Source of the DNA: Euphorbia lathyris
Lineage: Eukaryota; Streptophyta; Magnoliopsida; Malpighiales; Euphorbiaceae
Reading direction: 5' to 3'
Length of the DNA stretch: 64,000 bases
NCBI RefSeq assembly: GCF_963576675.1
Contig: NC_088916.1
Location: forward strand, 17,398,501 to 17,462,500
Shown here one piece after another: positions 10,589-22,590 of this stretch (within the stretch, counting starts at the first letter, position 1; every line of letters starts with the position of its first letter). A model generated the notes under the pieces. The model was given only the letters and a program-made list of their open reading frames with translations. It was not told the origin of the DNA and ran no database searches. A program made the translations under genes and the position numbers.

Positions 10589-13500
10589 GACTCCCACAGT
10601 TAAGCTTTTGCTAGGCCCGAGCAAAATTATCATTTAAATTTATCCTTTCAAACGATCTTTGAAAATAGAATATATTTCCACATATCATTTTTTAAATTAG
10701 TTAAACCAAAAATAAATAAATTTCTTTAAGGTAAATTTATACGCAAAACATCAAACTAGCTAGGATAAAAGTGACTATCATCCGTCTTGTATGGCAATTT
10801 TTGTAATGAAGCATTCGGGACGGGTGTAAGCACGCATGTTTTTTATCTTCGGTCTCAAGGCATTTATAAGCACAAAATTTCCTTTTTCCAAACCTATACG
10901 AAAATATATAAACATGAATTTAGGTTTTTTGTTAACTTATTTGCTAAGCACGCCCGTGATAAGGGTGGTCTCGACTGTGACTTTATATACATTTATTTAT
11001 TTTTGTCTGTTTAAGAGGTCCCGACCATGTCATGAGTGGACGCAACCGTGACTTTAAACTTAGACATGTTATTTTGCTTTTAATTTTAACGACCCTTTCA
11101 TACCTCAATCGTGATAAGGGTGGTCGCAACCGTGGCCAAAAGTATCATTTTTATTTAATTTTTCTTCCCTTTCATACCTTGACTATGACATGGGTGGTCG
11201 CAATCGTGGCCAAAAGTTAAGAATTCAATTACTTAATTAAATATGAGTTATAAAACAAAAATTTTAAATGGGAAAGAAAATAGTACATTCATCCTCTATT
11301 GACTTAAATCAACATGTATTATAGCTATAGTTTCCCTAAAAACTTCAATTTGTATTTTAAAGTAAGACAAAATCAAACCAAGTAAAAAGTGTTAGTTTGA
11401 TTAATGACTATAAACCTAATTGAAAAATAGAAATAAGAATTATATTATCATGCATTGGCATAATATAAAAGAAAAATCGAAATAAAGAATTTATTACTTA
11501 TATACATTTACTCGAGACATTTTCTTCATAAAATCGTGTCGGAGATGTGTAATGATTTTTAATATTGTTGCCCTTGTAGAAATATTTAACTATTTCTAGC
11601 ATGTTTATATAACCTTAATAGTATATGTATAAATTTTTAACATATGTAATATGTACTAATTTTTACGTAGGTAAAAATGTGTGTGCAAAATAATATGACA
11701 AACATTCGTACTTAAAATAAGATAAGTGAACTATCTCCTCCCACACTTAAATTAGACAATGTCCTCATTGTGCAAAAATTGATAAAGCAGAAGAGATAGA
11801 GTACGAAATAAATGAGTATGAAAAAAAACAAGGATAAAATAGGAAAATAAAAATAGAAATAGACTAAAAAGTAAGGATAGATAAAACCTGAATGTGAAGG
11901 AGAATCCGTAAAATATGGAGACCGCGTCGACTCGACTCCGTGGCAGTGGAAATAAGATAATGACCGACGGCGAGTGGATTTATGTTCCTTCCTCAAATTA
12001 TAGATGTGTTTATCTACCTCATCGATGCTTAAGTTCGTTTGTCTATTGTTGGCATTTATTTGTGCCAAAAACTTTATTGTTTGCTCGTTACGGGAACTGC
12101 TCTAATAACCGTTTACGTGATCCAAAACTCGTGGCGAGCCCACAACTTCATATATGCTATCCCCGACGTCTTCACGTGGGTCCTCAACCTCAATCTCTTA
12201 CTTCATCCTCACCAAAATTCGCTTCCTAATTACCAGCTGCTGTAAATACCTTTGCCATGTGAACTCAAAGTACCAACATCGAGCTTGCAAATAAACTAGC
12301 CAATATTGGTGAATCCGTAATCAATGTACCCAAAGGAACTTTCTTAATGGTTGAAACGGTGGCTTTGTTTAAATTGTCAAAAATTTGTCCAATGTTATCT
12401 ACCATCAATCCTTTAAAAATGCAATCCATGATAAACAAAACTCGACTTCGAACCTTCTACCCTTCAACATGCCCAAAAAAAAGAATAGGATAAAAATTAA
12501 TGGAAACAGAAAATACCATTATCTTTAAGGGGCTTGCTAGAAGTGTTCTTAAGATCAAAGTCATCCAAATTCGTCAAATAGTTCCAAATCAGACTGTTTT
12601 GAAAATTGTTGAGGCTTATCACAAAATTTTGAGTAGGAAAGCCAAATATTCATCTCCTCATACCCAACTTCATAAATTTTATCCAAATTCCTAAATGTAA
12701 ATCTCTGTAGTAAAATCCAAAAGAGAATATCGTGAAACACGAACTTTGGCCCAAAAGAGTGCATATACCGCTTCCCTTCCTCATCTGAAGTAATGTCGAA
12801 TGTGAGCTCTATGTTCAACACGCAAATGATTAATGGAGGAGGTAAAGGAAACATTGTAAGTAACCTTATTATGTCTAGGCTTGGTGTATAAATGTCGGAT
12901 TTGTGAGAGAAAAATAGAAAAATTGTGAAAATGATAGAAAAATGGAGGGTTACGTTAAGGAGTTTGTGTTTAGGGAAAAAGATGAATAGTAAAAAGGTGT
13001 AAGGAAAAAAATCAAAAATATTTTATGGAAAAAGAAAGTATGTTGGATAGGTGAAAATTTGTAAAAATTAAAGTTGATATGGTGTGGAATTGATTGTGGA
13101 AGAAGAAAATGTGTTTTAAATAGAGGTGGAATAGGAAAAAGTGAATGATTTAAGCATTTTTTGCTGAAAATCAAGAATCTCAAATGAGATTTTCAAAATC
13201 TCGATCGTGATAGAGATTCTCAGTGAGAAATAAATCTTGCTTAAGTTTCCAGCTTGCTGTTTCTGTAGAGATATGGATAATCTCTACAAGGATTGTTTGC
13301 TGTTAGGCCAAAAACTTGTATCTTTTACATATTCAACTTATAAAAATTATTTGTTCTTGCACTAATGTTTCGGTAATAATATTTAAACCTGTAAAAACTC
13401 AAAAACAAAACTAAAAATTAAATTAAAGGTTAGCCATAAGGGCGTTCCTTAAACGAAGAGTTTACAAATAAATAATTTCATTAACATGAAACATATATAC

Positions 13501-15468
13501 ACAACCACAAAAATTGAAAATATGCAAACTAAAACATAGAAACATATTTACAGAGAACAACATGCTAAACATAACGAAACAAATCTAATCTTTATCTTTA
13601 TGAATGGAATTTCCTCGTGCTTGTACTCGGTTTATTTATATGAATTGTGTACCGTCTTGCTTTAAAAGAAAGAAACCAAGGACCAAGAACTCGAAATAGT
13701 TAATATTCGTGTTTGACAAATCATTCGTTCTCCAAGAACTCGAGATCAAGGACGGAGAATGGTTCATTCTCGCTCCAAGGAACGGAACTTGCACTACGAT
13801 ACAACGAATAAAATTCTCATATCCAATTTTCTTGTTTCTTTAAACAGGAAGTAGATATCAAACCGTCTATTTAAAATATGGGAAGAATCCACAACATTAC
13901 GGTACAAGAAATTTTGTTTTTTTTTTGTGTTTAAACTGATGCATTAAAGATGAAGGAAGTCAGAAATTTTGAGAATTAAAATTGTAATGTTTAAAAAATA
14001 TGTTAATAAAAAATCATTACTAATGAAAAAGGAAAAGATGTCTTATGTGCATTGTGATAAATAAAATCAAAAATTAGAAATTAAATATATAGATCATGAC
14101 ACGTCTTGCCCTTGGCAAGGAATGCTTTGTGTTGGTCCTCTCTAATCTCTATAGAGATTTTCAAAAATCTCAGTTGAGATTATCAAAATCTCAGTATGAG
14201 CAGAAATTCATCAAACTCAAAAAACAAAAAATCTCAGTTGAGATTTTAAAAATCTCTACATGAGCAGAAATTTAAGTTTGATGTAATTTCTCACAATTTT
14301 TATTCAATGGAGATGTTTTAAAAATATAAAGACACTTTCCTAATTAATTACAAATATGTAAGATACATAACATATTTTGAATATCTTTCAATGATCAAAT
14401 TTTTTTTTCTAATCTAACTATTATTGCTAAACTAAAGATGAATATATAAATTAAACTAAAATGAAATGTAAAGATTAAAATACAAAAAACTAAAAAAAAA
14501 TGTGATAATCCTTAAGAATTCTCAAGGAGAATCAAAATCATGGACAAAATCAATTACTTGGACCGATTTTAAATAATGTCCCGTCCATTTTAACTTACCT
14601 GGGAAAAAAATGTTGTTTTTTTTTACGTTTTCTCAATTTAAGGATCTATTGATTCCAGTTGAATGTCCGAACTTCTAGTTTTGTGCACAAACAGGAACTA
14701 CGCGCATAAACTGAAACTGTTGAAACTATGGTAAAAGTAGACAATTCCTTCCTGGCGGATAAGATAATTTCAATGACTGTATTCCTCATTCCACTTTCTG
14801 GTGTATCTGTCTGAGAAGAGATATCGATCAACCGGCGCCAAACTAGTTGGTGATGATTCTGTTGTTTCTTAGAGAGATAAATGTAGGTGTTTAAGGAAAT
14901 GATATGATAAAAGAAGAAATTATTTTGGTTTTATGTAGGATTTGAATAATTATTTTAGAAAGAGAAATGATGTTTTGGTGAAGGGTTAAGTGTATAGAAA
15001 AGAGGTAAAAGTGTTTGGGAAGAGGTAAATTTTTCTGGAAAAACCATCTGTGACGTCTGACAAGTTTGTTTTCAAAAAATTTCCTTCCCTTATGATGTAT
15101 CTGCATGCTGAATTGCTTTTCTGTAGACTTCTTCTGTGCATTTTATTGATAATCAAATCTCGAGTTTAACTTTGAGAAAACTTGGATTTTTTTTTCTGCA
15201 AACAATCTTAATGCAAACGTTAAATAACAATAAGGATTTAGTCCTAATGACCATCCTCAACTAAATAAAAACTATAACATAAATAAATACATAAATTATA
15301 AAAAATCTATAAACCAAGATTCGGAATAAAATTAAAATAATAATTAAAAATCAAATATCAACACCGTTCCCCGGCAACGGCGCTAAAAACTTGTTGAGCG
15401 TTGTTGCGGGAATGGCACCATATACCGTATACTTAATTATTGTATCACCGGCAACAGCGCTAAAAACT
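10589..15468 (-). other. LARD interior, non-coding
   Basis: No frame over 118 codons and none with recognisable similarity. A conserved-looking block at 11735-11775 reads, on the minus strand, gcacaatgaggacattgtc followed by a gtgtgggag stretch; similar purine-rich blocks precede the 3' LTR in Athila/Tat-type elements. Short inverted words (tctcaactgagatt, aatctcagttgagat) recur at 13190-13230 and 14150-14280 and also in the LTRs near 10200 and 16570. A repeated gtggtcgcaaccgtgg-type segment lies at 10960-11215. Confidence 0.6.
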
Positions 15469-15470
15469 TG
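15361..15470 (-). other. LARD primer binding site region, duplicated
   Basis: Two copies of ccggcaacggcgctaaaaac / ccggcaacagcgctaaaaac lie at about 15370-15391 and 15448-15468, each followed by the first bases of the LTR (ttgttgagcg). Reverse-complemented, the first copy gives gcgccgttgccgggga, the primer site used by many plant Ty3/gypsy elements (complementary to a tRNA 3' end, I believe tRNA-Asp). The inner copy is closer to that consensus; the copy touching the LTR carries mismatches. Confidence 0.7.
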
Positions 15471-16957
15471 TTGAGCGATTTCCGCAAGTGCACGGTTTCG
15501 GTTGTAGTAATAAAATATCGATCCCACAGGGAACGTATGATAATTTGATTAGAATTTATTGTCTTTATTACATTCGTCTTCTCAAAGTTTATAGAAAAAC
15601 GTTTATGGTTTGAAATGGTTTAAATTGGTTTAAATTGGTTTCTAATCCAAATTTTGGTTATAGTTAAGATTACAACATGTAGAGATTAAGTTTAGGTTAA
15701 AGTAGAATTAGAGACTTGTTTACACAAAGCAAGAAAACAACTTATAACTTTGATAAGATTATTAAGATGTAACAATTTATCGATTAACACAATTAATAGG
15801 CTTTGAACCGTAGAAATCTCTCTGGATCGGAGCAGATTTCTACCTTAATCAAATTAGTATTTTATATCCGATAAGCCGCGATCACGATCATATCATCCGT
15901 AAAAACTAATTCTTTCAAGTGTTCAACAAAGTTTCTTTGTAAATTTGATTGTATGAAACGTTTTAATAAAAACACCAATTTATCATTTTGAAAATCATTT
16001 TGTCAGAACAATATCAAAATAACAATAGGAAGAATGTATTGAATTGAAAAGATATATTATTAATTGATTATGAATCGAATCAAGTTAACAGAGAAGAAGA
16101 AACATGGATAGCATTTTGACAAAATCTTTGAGTTCCGGGTTGTCAATCTTTCCCTCAAACTCCGTAGGTTTGTCAAACCCTTTTGCGCTTCAGCCGTTAG
16201 TTCCTCTCGTTGAATATCGGAATAGAGATGGATCGTCTACTACCAGAATGCAACTTATCTTCAAACCAAACTTGAACTCTAAACGACAATAATAATAACT
16301 ACATATTGTGTCTTAAACTATTTACACAAACTTGTAACTTTATAACAAGTTTGTGTAACCAAACTATGAACTAGAACTACCAACATAATAACATTGAAAT
16401 AATCAACATTGCACCCCTCTAATTCTGAAACTTCTTCATCTATTTATAATATTTCAAGAGGTATGTTTGAAGAGACGTGTCCGTTGGTGAAGAGATGCCT
16501 CTATCCGGATGAACGGATACGTTGTTTGGAATTAAAACATGTGAAAACTGTGCAGGATCTTCGCTATCTCAACTGAGATTATTAGAATCTCAATCGCGAC
16601 CTGGGGCTTGAGGGAGATTGCTGAAGAAAATGTATTTTCGGTGCTGAAGTGAGCGTGTCGCGGCCGAGATATTGGGAATCTCGATCGCGACAGGGACTTA
16701 TGTTCCCGCTCCCGACTGCTTCCCAACTCCTCGTATCGGTCTTCTAATCTTGCACGTGTTTTTAGCTCGTAAATATGATTTTCCTCTCGTTTTGCTCCAT
16801 TTTAGCTCCTATTTGGATTTTACCAAATAATTAAGTACCTTGCACAATAGAAACAAATATAGACGTAAAAGTATTCTGAATAAATATAATTAACATGATT
16901 TTCATACAAAACTGAGGTAAATATCGATGTTATTTTAGGTACATTTTGGACTTAACA
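15469..16957 (-). repeat. 5' LTR of the LARD
   Basis: 1489 bp; terminal tgttgagcg ... gacttaaca. On the minus strand it is upstream of the primer binding site, so it would hold the promoter. I could not place a TATA box with confidence. Confidence 0.88.
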
Positions 16958-18030
16958 TCTTCTACAGTAAGTATAATTGGTATTTTATTAGTAACATCAT
17001 TTTTATTTCCCTCCACAAGAAAGAGAATAGCTTGAGAATTAATAAAATCTGGACCTAAATTCTTCTCTTTTCTAGTTCTTTCACTTCTTCTAGGTTCATT
17101 AGAAGAATCAGATACAATTCTTTTCCCATTTGAGTTTGAAGAAATATGTGGTGCTATTGAGGTTTCTGTTCCTATGGAATCCCCACGAAATTTATTTTCA
17201 AAGAATTCAGCATCTTGTGATTCCACTATAACATTAGAATCCAAATCCAAAAACCTATATGCTTTTGAAATTTCAGCATGGCCCACAAAAACACTTTTCA
17301 AATCCCTTGGTCCTAACTTAGTTTTCTTAGGATCTGGGACCTTGTAATATGCAAGACAACCCCACACCTTAAAGTAACTTATATTATCTTTCATTCCCTT
17401 CCAAATTTCATAAGGTGAAACTTTAAATTTCTTAGAAGGTACTCTGTTGTGTATATGACATGCGGTTAGTAGAGCTTCTCCCCCACAAATTAAGTGGCAA
17501 ATTTGCATTAACAAGCATTGCATTTAGCATATCCCCTAAAACACCATTTTTCCTTTCAGCCACTCCATTTTGTTGAGGCTTATAAGGAGCACTAACCTGA
17601 TGTACAATTCCGCTAGATTCACAAAAAGAAGAAAATTCCGTAGGAAAATACTACCCACCTCTATCACTGTGTAAAATTTTAATTTTCTTATTCTTTTGTG
17701 TCTCTACCATGGCTTTATAACATTTAAACATTTCAAATGCTTGGTCTTTTGTTTTCAACAAATAAACATAGGTAAAACGAGAACTATCATCAATGAAAGT
17801 TATAAAATACCTATTACCTCCTCTAGTTAAATTTTCATTAAATTCACAAATATCAGAATGAATAAGTTCTAATATTTCTGTACTTCTTTCAATTTTAGGA
17901 AATAGTTTCCTTTTCATTTTTGCTTGAACACATACCTCACATTTATCTTCATGATCATTACCATAAGATATCATTCCATTTTTAGACATATATTTCATGG
18001 TTCTATAATTGGTGTGTGCTAAGCGAATGC
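16958..18030 (-). pseudogene. Copia integrase region
   Basis: Minus-strand frames read as a copia integrase: the zinc region CEVCVQAK near 17925, core aspartates in LIHSDICEF (about 17860) and ILHSDRGG (about 17660), then [11 protein letters not shown] carrying the glutamate (about 17560). The C-terminal part of the integrase region follows (VSPYEIW, VWGCLAYY, LKSVFVG). A stop codon at 17651-17653 directly after the second catalytic aspartate motif, and a frame change near 17525, break it. The sequence ends at the LARD insertion (16957) and pol resumes at 9106. Confidence 0.85.
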
Positions 18031-18506
18031 CACAAATGAAAAGAAGTACATTCAATTGCATGCACAAGAAAATAAGCAGAATTCTCAACTTTATTAATAG
18101 ATAATTTGAACATTCCATCTGAAACATAACCTTTCCCAACAAATGCTCCAGCCTTAGACAGAATTACCTTATCAGATTCTATTACAGCCTTTAACCCCTT
18201 CTTACATAACATAAAACCAGAAACTAAATTCTTCCTAATTTGAGGAACATGAAGAACATTTGTGAGAATAACTTTCTTTCCAGAAGTAAACTGAATTTCA
18301 ACAGTCCCGGTTTCTTGAACCTTGAAAGAGTGATGATCACCCAAAAAAACTTCATGGTCTGGAGAAGAATCAATATAAGTCTTGAAGAGTCCTTTGTTGT
18401 TGCAAACATGAGTAGTTGCACCAGAATCATACCACCAATCATTGCTTATGGTAAGAGATGCCATATGCAATTCTTGGATCATACCAATCTGCAACTCAGA
18501 AACCAT
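18003..18506 (-). pseudogene. Copia aspartic protease region
   Basis: The frame contains WWYDSGATTHVC, with the D-S-G catalytic triad of a copia protease, then LTNVLHVPQIRKNLVS, a conserved stretch, and ends in LWHSLS, the start of the GAG-pre-integrase zinc region. A frame shift near 18030 separates it from the integrase frame. The start shown is simply the first methionine in the frame; in the intact element this was an internal part of one gag-pol polyprotein. Confidence 0.83.
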
Positions 18507-18519
18507 GGCAATAATTTCA

Positions 18520-19395
18520 TTATTGTCAACATGTTCAACAACATTTACTTTGTCCTCACTCTCCTTCTTATTCTGGTTTTTGCTATCCTTCTTCTTGGGG
18601 TTCTTATAGAATCTTTTGATGTGTCCTTTTTCACCACAATTATAACAAACAACATCAGATAAATTCTTCTTAAACCTTTTGTTGTTGTTGAGGTTATTCT
18701 GATCATTTCCTTTCCTCTCTTTGCCCCCTTCTGATTATTACTAACATAATTAACTTTAGAACTAGAAGCAACATCATGTTTCTTATCACGAATTCGAGTT
18801 TCCTCTTCAATCGTAAATGCTTTTGAATTTGTTCCAAATTAAAATCCTCAGAAGTGTGCAACAGTTTCTTTCTATAGTTATTCCAACTTGGAGGTAATTT
18901 GGCTATGATTGCCCTCACAAGTAATTTCTCTGAAATTTCTATAGTAAGATCTTTAAATTTAGAGGCCAAGATAAGAAATTCATGGACTTGGTCAAGCACA
19001 GATGCAGAATCATTCATAGTAAATTCAAAAAATTTCATAGTGATAAACTTATCTGCCCCTTGCTTTTCTGAATTATACTTTGTCTCTAGAGATGTCCATA
19101 TATCCTTTGCCTTTTGGACAGAAATGTACAAATCATAAAGACGATCAGAGAGATGGTTCAGAATATATCCTCTACATAGCGCCTAGTCTTCTTCTCGCTT
19201 CTTAAGTTCAGCCACAATTCCATCAGTATCTTTATCACTCGGTTCTGGAATAGATTGCACATCAATGTCCAGAATGTAAAAAAAATTCAGAGTGATTAGA
19301 AAGAACTTCATAGTCTACTTCCAACGAGTGAAATTCGTCCCATCAAACCGATCAAGTTTACCAGCATCACCAACATTCTTCAGTGCATTCTCCAT
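18520..19395 (-). pseudogene. Copia gag with zinc knuckle
   Basis: The likely original start is the ATG at 19393-19395, 17 bp inside the 5' LTR, followed by LDRFDGTNFTRW, the usual N-terminal motif of this Gag class. A TAG at 19315-19317 cuts it after that motif. The middle (19131 to 18703) is open and reads as a UBN2-type Gag (KDIWTSLETKY, LDQVHEFLILASKFKDL, IIAKLPPSWNNYRKKLLH). A frame shift near 18800 follows. The zinc knuckle at about 18605-18660 reads CYNCGEKGHIKRFY: the last cysteine of C-X2-C-X4-H-X4-C is a tyrosine. Confidence 0.82.
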
Positions 19396-19411
19396 AATAT
19401 TTTCTTAATAT

Positions 19412-19804
19412 TGTTAGAAATATGGGATCACAAACATAAAATAGGGACGTGATTAATCACTATCCTTAAGGAAATATTAGCCCCCACTATCAATTGCTAT
19501 TGGATTTCTGACTAAGTTCCCTCTAGGATTTCCCTAACATAAAATTAATGATAGAAATTTCATTAATTTCCCTATGAACGTATTTGAATAATTAAAACAG
19601 TAAGTCAAAAGGTATGAAGGATTGAGGATATTTATAACCAAAAGGTTTGTTGTCAAACAGTTATAAAACTGTTTTATCTTTATCCAAAATACAGATGTCT
19701 CTAGACAATACAGATGTCTCTGGACAATATAAAATACAAATTTCCTTCTTATTCTTTCCATGTGGAATTCCCACAACACCAATATTAAAGACTAATATAC
19801 AACA
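19412..19804 (-). repeat. 5' LTR of the copia element
   Basis: 393 bp, same ends as 6648-7078. The bases just inside it do not match the common tggtatcagagc primer site; the element may use another tRNA or the site may have decayed. Confidence 0.92.
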
Positions 19805-20682
19805 TGAATTGGTATGAGCTTTGCAAGAGAAGGAAAGAGAACCGACGGAAGAAGAATCTGAATCAATAAGGACCTAAGGACGAGAAACAAGTAGCTGACA
19901 CTTGCAATTCAGTTAAGCAAAGAAGGTGATAATCACATATTATTTTTGTATTATGTAACGAGCTACATGATAAATACTAATTAAGTTATTTTTGTAATTA
20001 TTGATATATTTTTGGATTTGTGATTATTAATAGTATTTCAATTTTTGTTTATACTGATTAAAGAGCCTCATTCATTTTTTTAATTTAATTTTAAATAATT
20101 TACCACTCTTAGAAAATTTGTCCATCGCGAGCTTATGGCCATGAGGTCTCTTTAAGACGTTTGTTTATGAAATGTTGTTATTCTAAGGACATAATAATAT
20201 GCAAACGTCACAATGATATTTTAGTTCCGAAATGTCATTGCATTTGAGATATAATGGATTTCTATATAGATGCTTTTTTAATTAAATGTCGTCAATTTTG
20301 AGATGCTATTAAATTAAAGTGTCTTGGTATTCAAGACGTTATCAATATTTTCTGAAGCGAAATGACGACATGACAAATATTATATCGTTCATTTTGCGAC
20401 GTTTTATTACGTAGTGGTAATTTCTGAAATTAAAATAAATAATACAAAAAAATCACGACATTAAAAATGTAAGCGTTGGAAACATGACGACGTTTGTATG
20501 CATAATGTCGTCAGTCTAAATTTACCCACACAATGCTTTATGCGTCGTTAAAATTAACGACACGTGATTTAATGACGCTTGTGACGACGCTTTGAAAAGC
20601 GTGGGTAAGTATTTAGGGACACCGAAAAGCGTCGTTAAACCTTAAATTTTAGCATCGTAATAGACCCTTTTTTGTAGTGATT

Positions 20683-20990
20683 GAATCCCATATATGCTTG
20701 AAGGTATCATCATTGAGAATGGTCTCCATGATTTCTCTATCAATGGATTGATAGAAGTAATTCTTTACCTTCTTGTCTTTCAATTGCTGTTCTCCAATAA
20801 GCATTGTCTCCCCTTCTGTTGGCTCTTTTCCCGATGGAATCACTGTGATTCCATCTTCTACTAGGCTCTAGAGTTCCTTTGCTTAAAGGAAATTCTCCAT
20901 CATCTTTTCCTAGTGTTTACCTAGTAGCCATCAAACTTGGAAATAGTAGGTTACATAACCATCGAATTTGGGAATAACAGGACCCCAAAT
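20683..20990 (-). pseudogene. Copia gag fragment, N-terminal part (outermost layer of the nest)
   Basis: Reading leftwards, the frame 20843 to 20683 gives IPSGKEPTEGE, then KDKKVKNYFYQSID and MHKIWDS-type sequence (here HIWDS), the conserved start of a UBN2-type copia Gag. It stops at the CACTA boundary and continues at 5476. Upstream to about 20990 the same protein can be followed (MENFL, SLVEDGI, PKFDG), but with at least two stop codons and a partial duplication of the GTT/ATGG(C/T)TA segment near 20930-20980. Clearly a remnant. Confidence 0.68.
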
Positions 20991-21075
20991 ATACTACTAT
21001 TGGTATTTCTCTCCGCCGTTCCTTCTTACTTTTTTCTCAATGTTAGGATTAAAATTTAAGTTAAGTATTAAGTTA

Positions 21076-21383
21076 ACCTTGTTTGGCAGTTATTTTTTTA
21101 GAGTAAATGGAGGTTAATGAGGTTAAATGTTTAACCTCCAAATTGGAAGTTAATGGGAGTAACGTAAACTTTTTTAAAATTTCTTGTCTCTGTAGAGTAA
21201 ATTTAACCTTCCTTCCCCTCCATATTTAAACTCTCAAACAAGGTTAAACATTTAACCTCATTTACATCCTATAAACTCCCAAACAAGGTTAATTTTTAAC
21301 TTTCCATTCCATCACTTCCCTTCCCTTTCCATTACCTCCTTTAACTCTCACCTCCATTAACCTCTAAACTCCCAAACAAAGGC
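21076..21383. mobile_element. Tourist-like (PIF/Harbinger) MITE, 308 bp
   Basis: Ends accttgtttggcagtt (left) and aactcccaaacaaaggc (right) are imperfect inverted repeats; internal ggaggttaatg / cattaacctcc also pair. A tta target duplication lies at 21073-21075 and 21384-21386. The TTA/TAA target and (g)gccttgtttgg-type end are those of Tourist MITEs. Non-coding. Confidence 0.72.
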
Positions 21384-21386
21384 TTA

Positions 21387-21974
21387 GAGATAAAATCTGA
21401 TAATAAAAAAATAAGGTGCAGTCAATTTCAGACATTATTATAAAACACTGCACTTATTGCACGTAAGTTGATTCTAAAAAAAGATTTCATATTTCTTATG
21501 ATTTAATAATAGAATTAAAGATTAATATTTTTAAATTCGGTGAAATATTTGAATTTTTTTGTCCAACTCGTACAAAATACAATATATATTTTTTAAACTT
21601 GTTTTTTTCATTTTTTCAAGTTTAATCACATGTTTATGATTTGTTAGGGGTAAAATTTGATGAATAATTTCTCTAATTGACCCATTAGGTTACGCAAGCT
21701 TCATCCTTCTCATCCCTCTCATCCCGCTCTATCTCGATGGTTGATTTGAACATGCAATCACTGGGTAAATTTAGGCTAATTGCATGTACTGATATGGCTT
21801 GCAAATGATAAGATATATTTTGATTAGATAGAACATACATATACATACGAACTGAATAACAAGCTCTACATAAAGGGTTATGTATGTGCATTGGCCATAC
21901 TCTTACTATGTTCCTTTCCACTCGGTTTGATATCGTAACAACAACATTAAACATGGTGATAGGTTTATGATGCA
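21387..21974. other. Intergenic DNA
   Basis: AT-rich; no recognised gene. The minus-strand frame 21975-21685 has no similarity I recognise. Confidence 0.35.
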
Positions 21975-22590
21975 TTCAACACAAACAGAGTCCCTTGTTT
22001 TGACAGTATCATAAACCTCATTACCAAGTTTAGAGTACCACGAGTACAACCCAAGTAGAAGGAGCATTGTAAAAGGGTCAGTTTAGTCTACTTGCACATA
22101 CATACAAACTGAATAGTAAAGCTCTACGTTATATTATAAAAGGGGGGATGAGTGTTGCCTTTCGGTTGTAATTGACAGTCCAAAGTTCCTTAGCTGTTTT
22201 GACTAGTGAAAGGAAATTTAGAATTGGAATGAGAACCACATTTGGATATCACATTGCCTTTCAATTCTCCTTTCACTTAGCTAAGACAACTTAGGAGATT
22301 TGAACACCCTTCATATTCAGCACAAACAGAGTCCCTTATGGTGACAGCATCATAACCCTCATTACCAAGTGGAAGGAGCATTATAAAAGGGTCAGTTTAG
22401 GAGCACAAAGCTCTACGTTATATATTACAAAAGGGGGGGAATTAAAGGTCCAAAGCTCCTTAACTATTTTGACTATAGAAAGGAAATTTGGAATTGGAAT
22501 GAGAACCACATTTGGAGCTCACATTGCCTTCTGATTCTCATTTCTCTTAGCCAAGATAGTTTAGGAGATTTGGACACCCTCATATCCACT
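21975..22590. repeat. Tandem duplication, unit ~300-340 bp, at the 3' end of the E2 pseudogene
   Basis: Copy 1 (about 21975-22315) and copy 2 (about 22316-22590) both start ttca(a/g)cacaaacagagtccct and share cattaccaagt, aaagggtcagtttag, aagctctacgttata, ggaatgagaaccacatttgg and ttaggagattt(g)gacaccct in the same order. Copy 2 runs to the E2 stop codon at 22580, so the unit looks like a duplicated 3' untranslated region plus flank. The two copies differ by many substitutions and small deletions, so the event is not recent. Confidence 0.72.

Larger units (their letters stand above)
9107..16957 (-). mobile_element. LARD-like non-coding LTR retroelement, 7.85 kb
   Basis: LTRs at 9107-10588 and 15469-16957 begin tgttgagcgatttccgcaag and end ggcttaaca or gacttaaca. 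A perfect 5-bp duplication, tcttc, lies at 9102-9106 and 16958-16962. A primer binding motif of the gcgccgttgccgggga type is next to the right LTR on the minus strand, so the right LTR is the 5' one. The 4.9-kb interior has no ORF with similarity to gag or pol. That combination (long LTRs, large non-coding interior) is the definition of a large retrotransposon derivative, which must be mobilised in trans. The motif suggests a Ty3/gypsy parent of the Athila/Tat group. LTRs differ at about 30 positions by eye (about 2%). Confidence 0.87.
6648..19804 (-). mobile_element. Ty1/copia LTR retrotransposon (minus strand), split by a LARD
   Basis: LTRs at 6648-7078 and 19412-19804 both begin tgttagaaatatgggatca and end atacaaca. 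A 5-bp duplication, tgaat, flanks the element at 6643-6647 and 19805-19809. Gag, protease, integrase and RT/RNase H remnants read on the minus strand, in copia order. The polypurine tract (aagtgggggat on the minus strand) touches the left LTR, which is therefore the 3' LTR. LTRs differ at about 8 positions plus two 19-bp repeat units. Without the inserted LARD it would be about 5.3 kb. It lies inside the CACTA element. Confidence 0.93.
5480..20679. mobile_element. CACTA transposon carrying a nested retrotransposon
   Basis: The left end is cactacaaaaaaa at 5480 and the right end is tttttttgtagtg finishing at 20679. The next bases also pair (gtctattacgac left, gtcgtaatagac-type right with small differences). 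A 3-bp target duplication, att, flanks it at 5477-5479 and 20680-20682, as expected for CACTA elements. Without the nested copia element it would be about 2 kb (5480-6647 plus 19805-20679). It holds no transposase and is therefore non-autonomous. Subterminal DNA is full of short gacactttt / aaaagtgtc and gacg(a/t)c words. It interrupts the gag of an older copia element. Confidence 0.87.
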
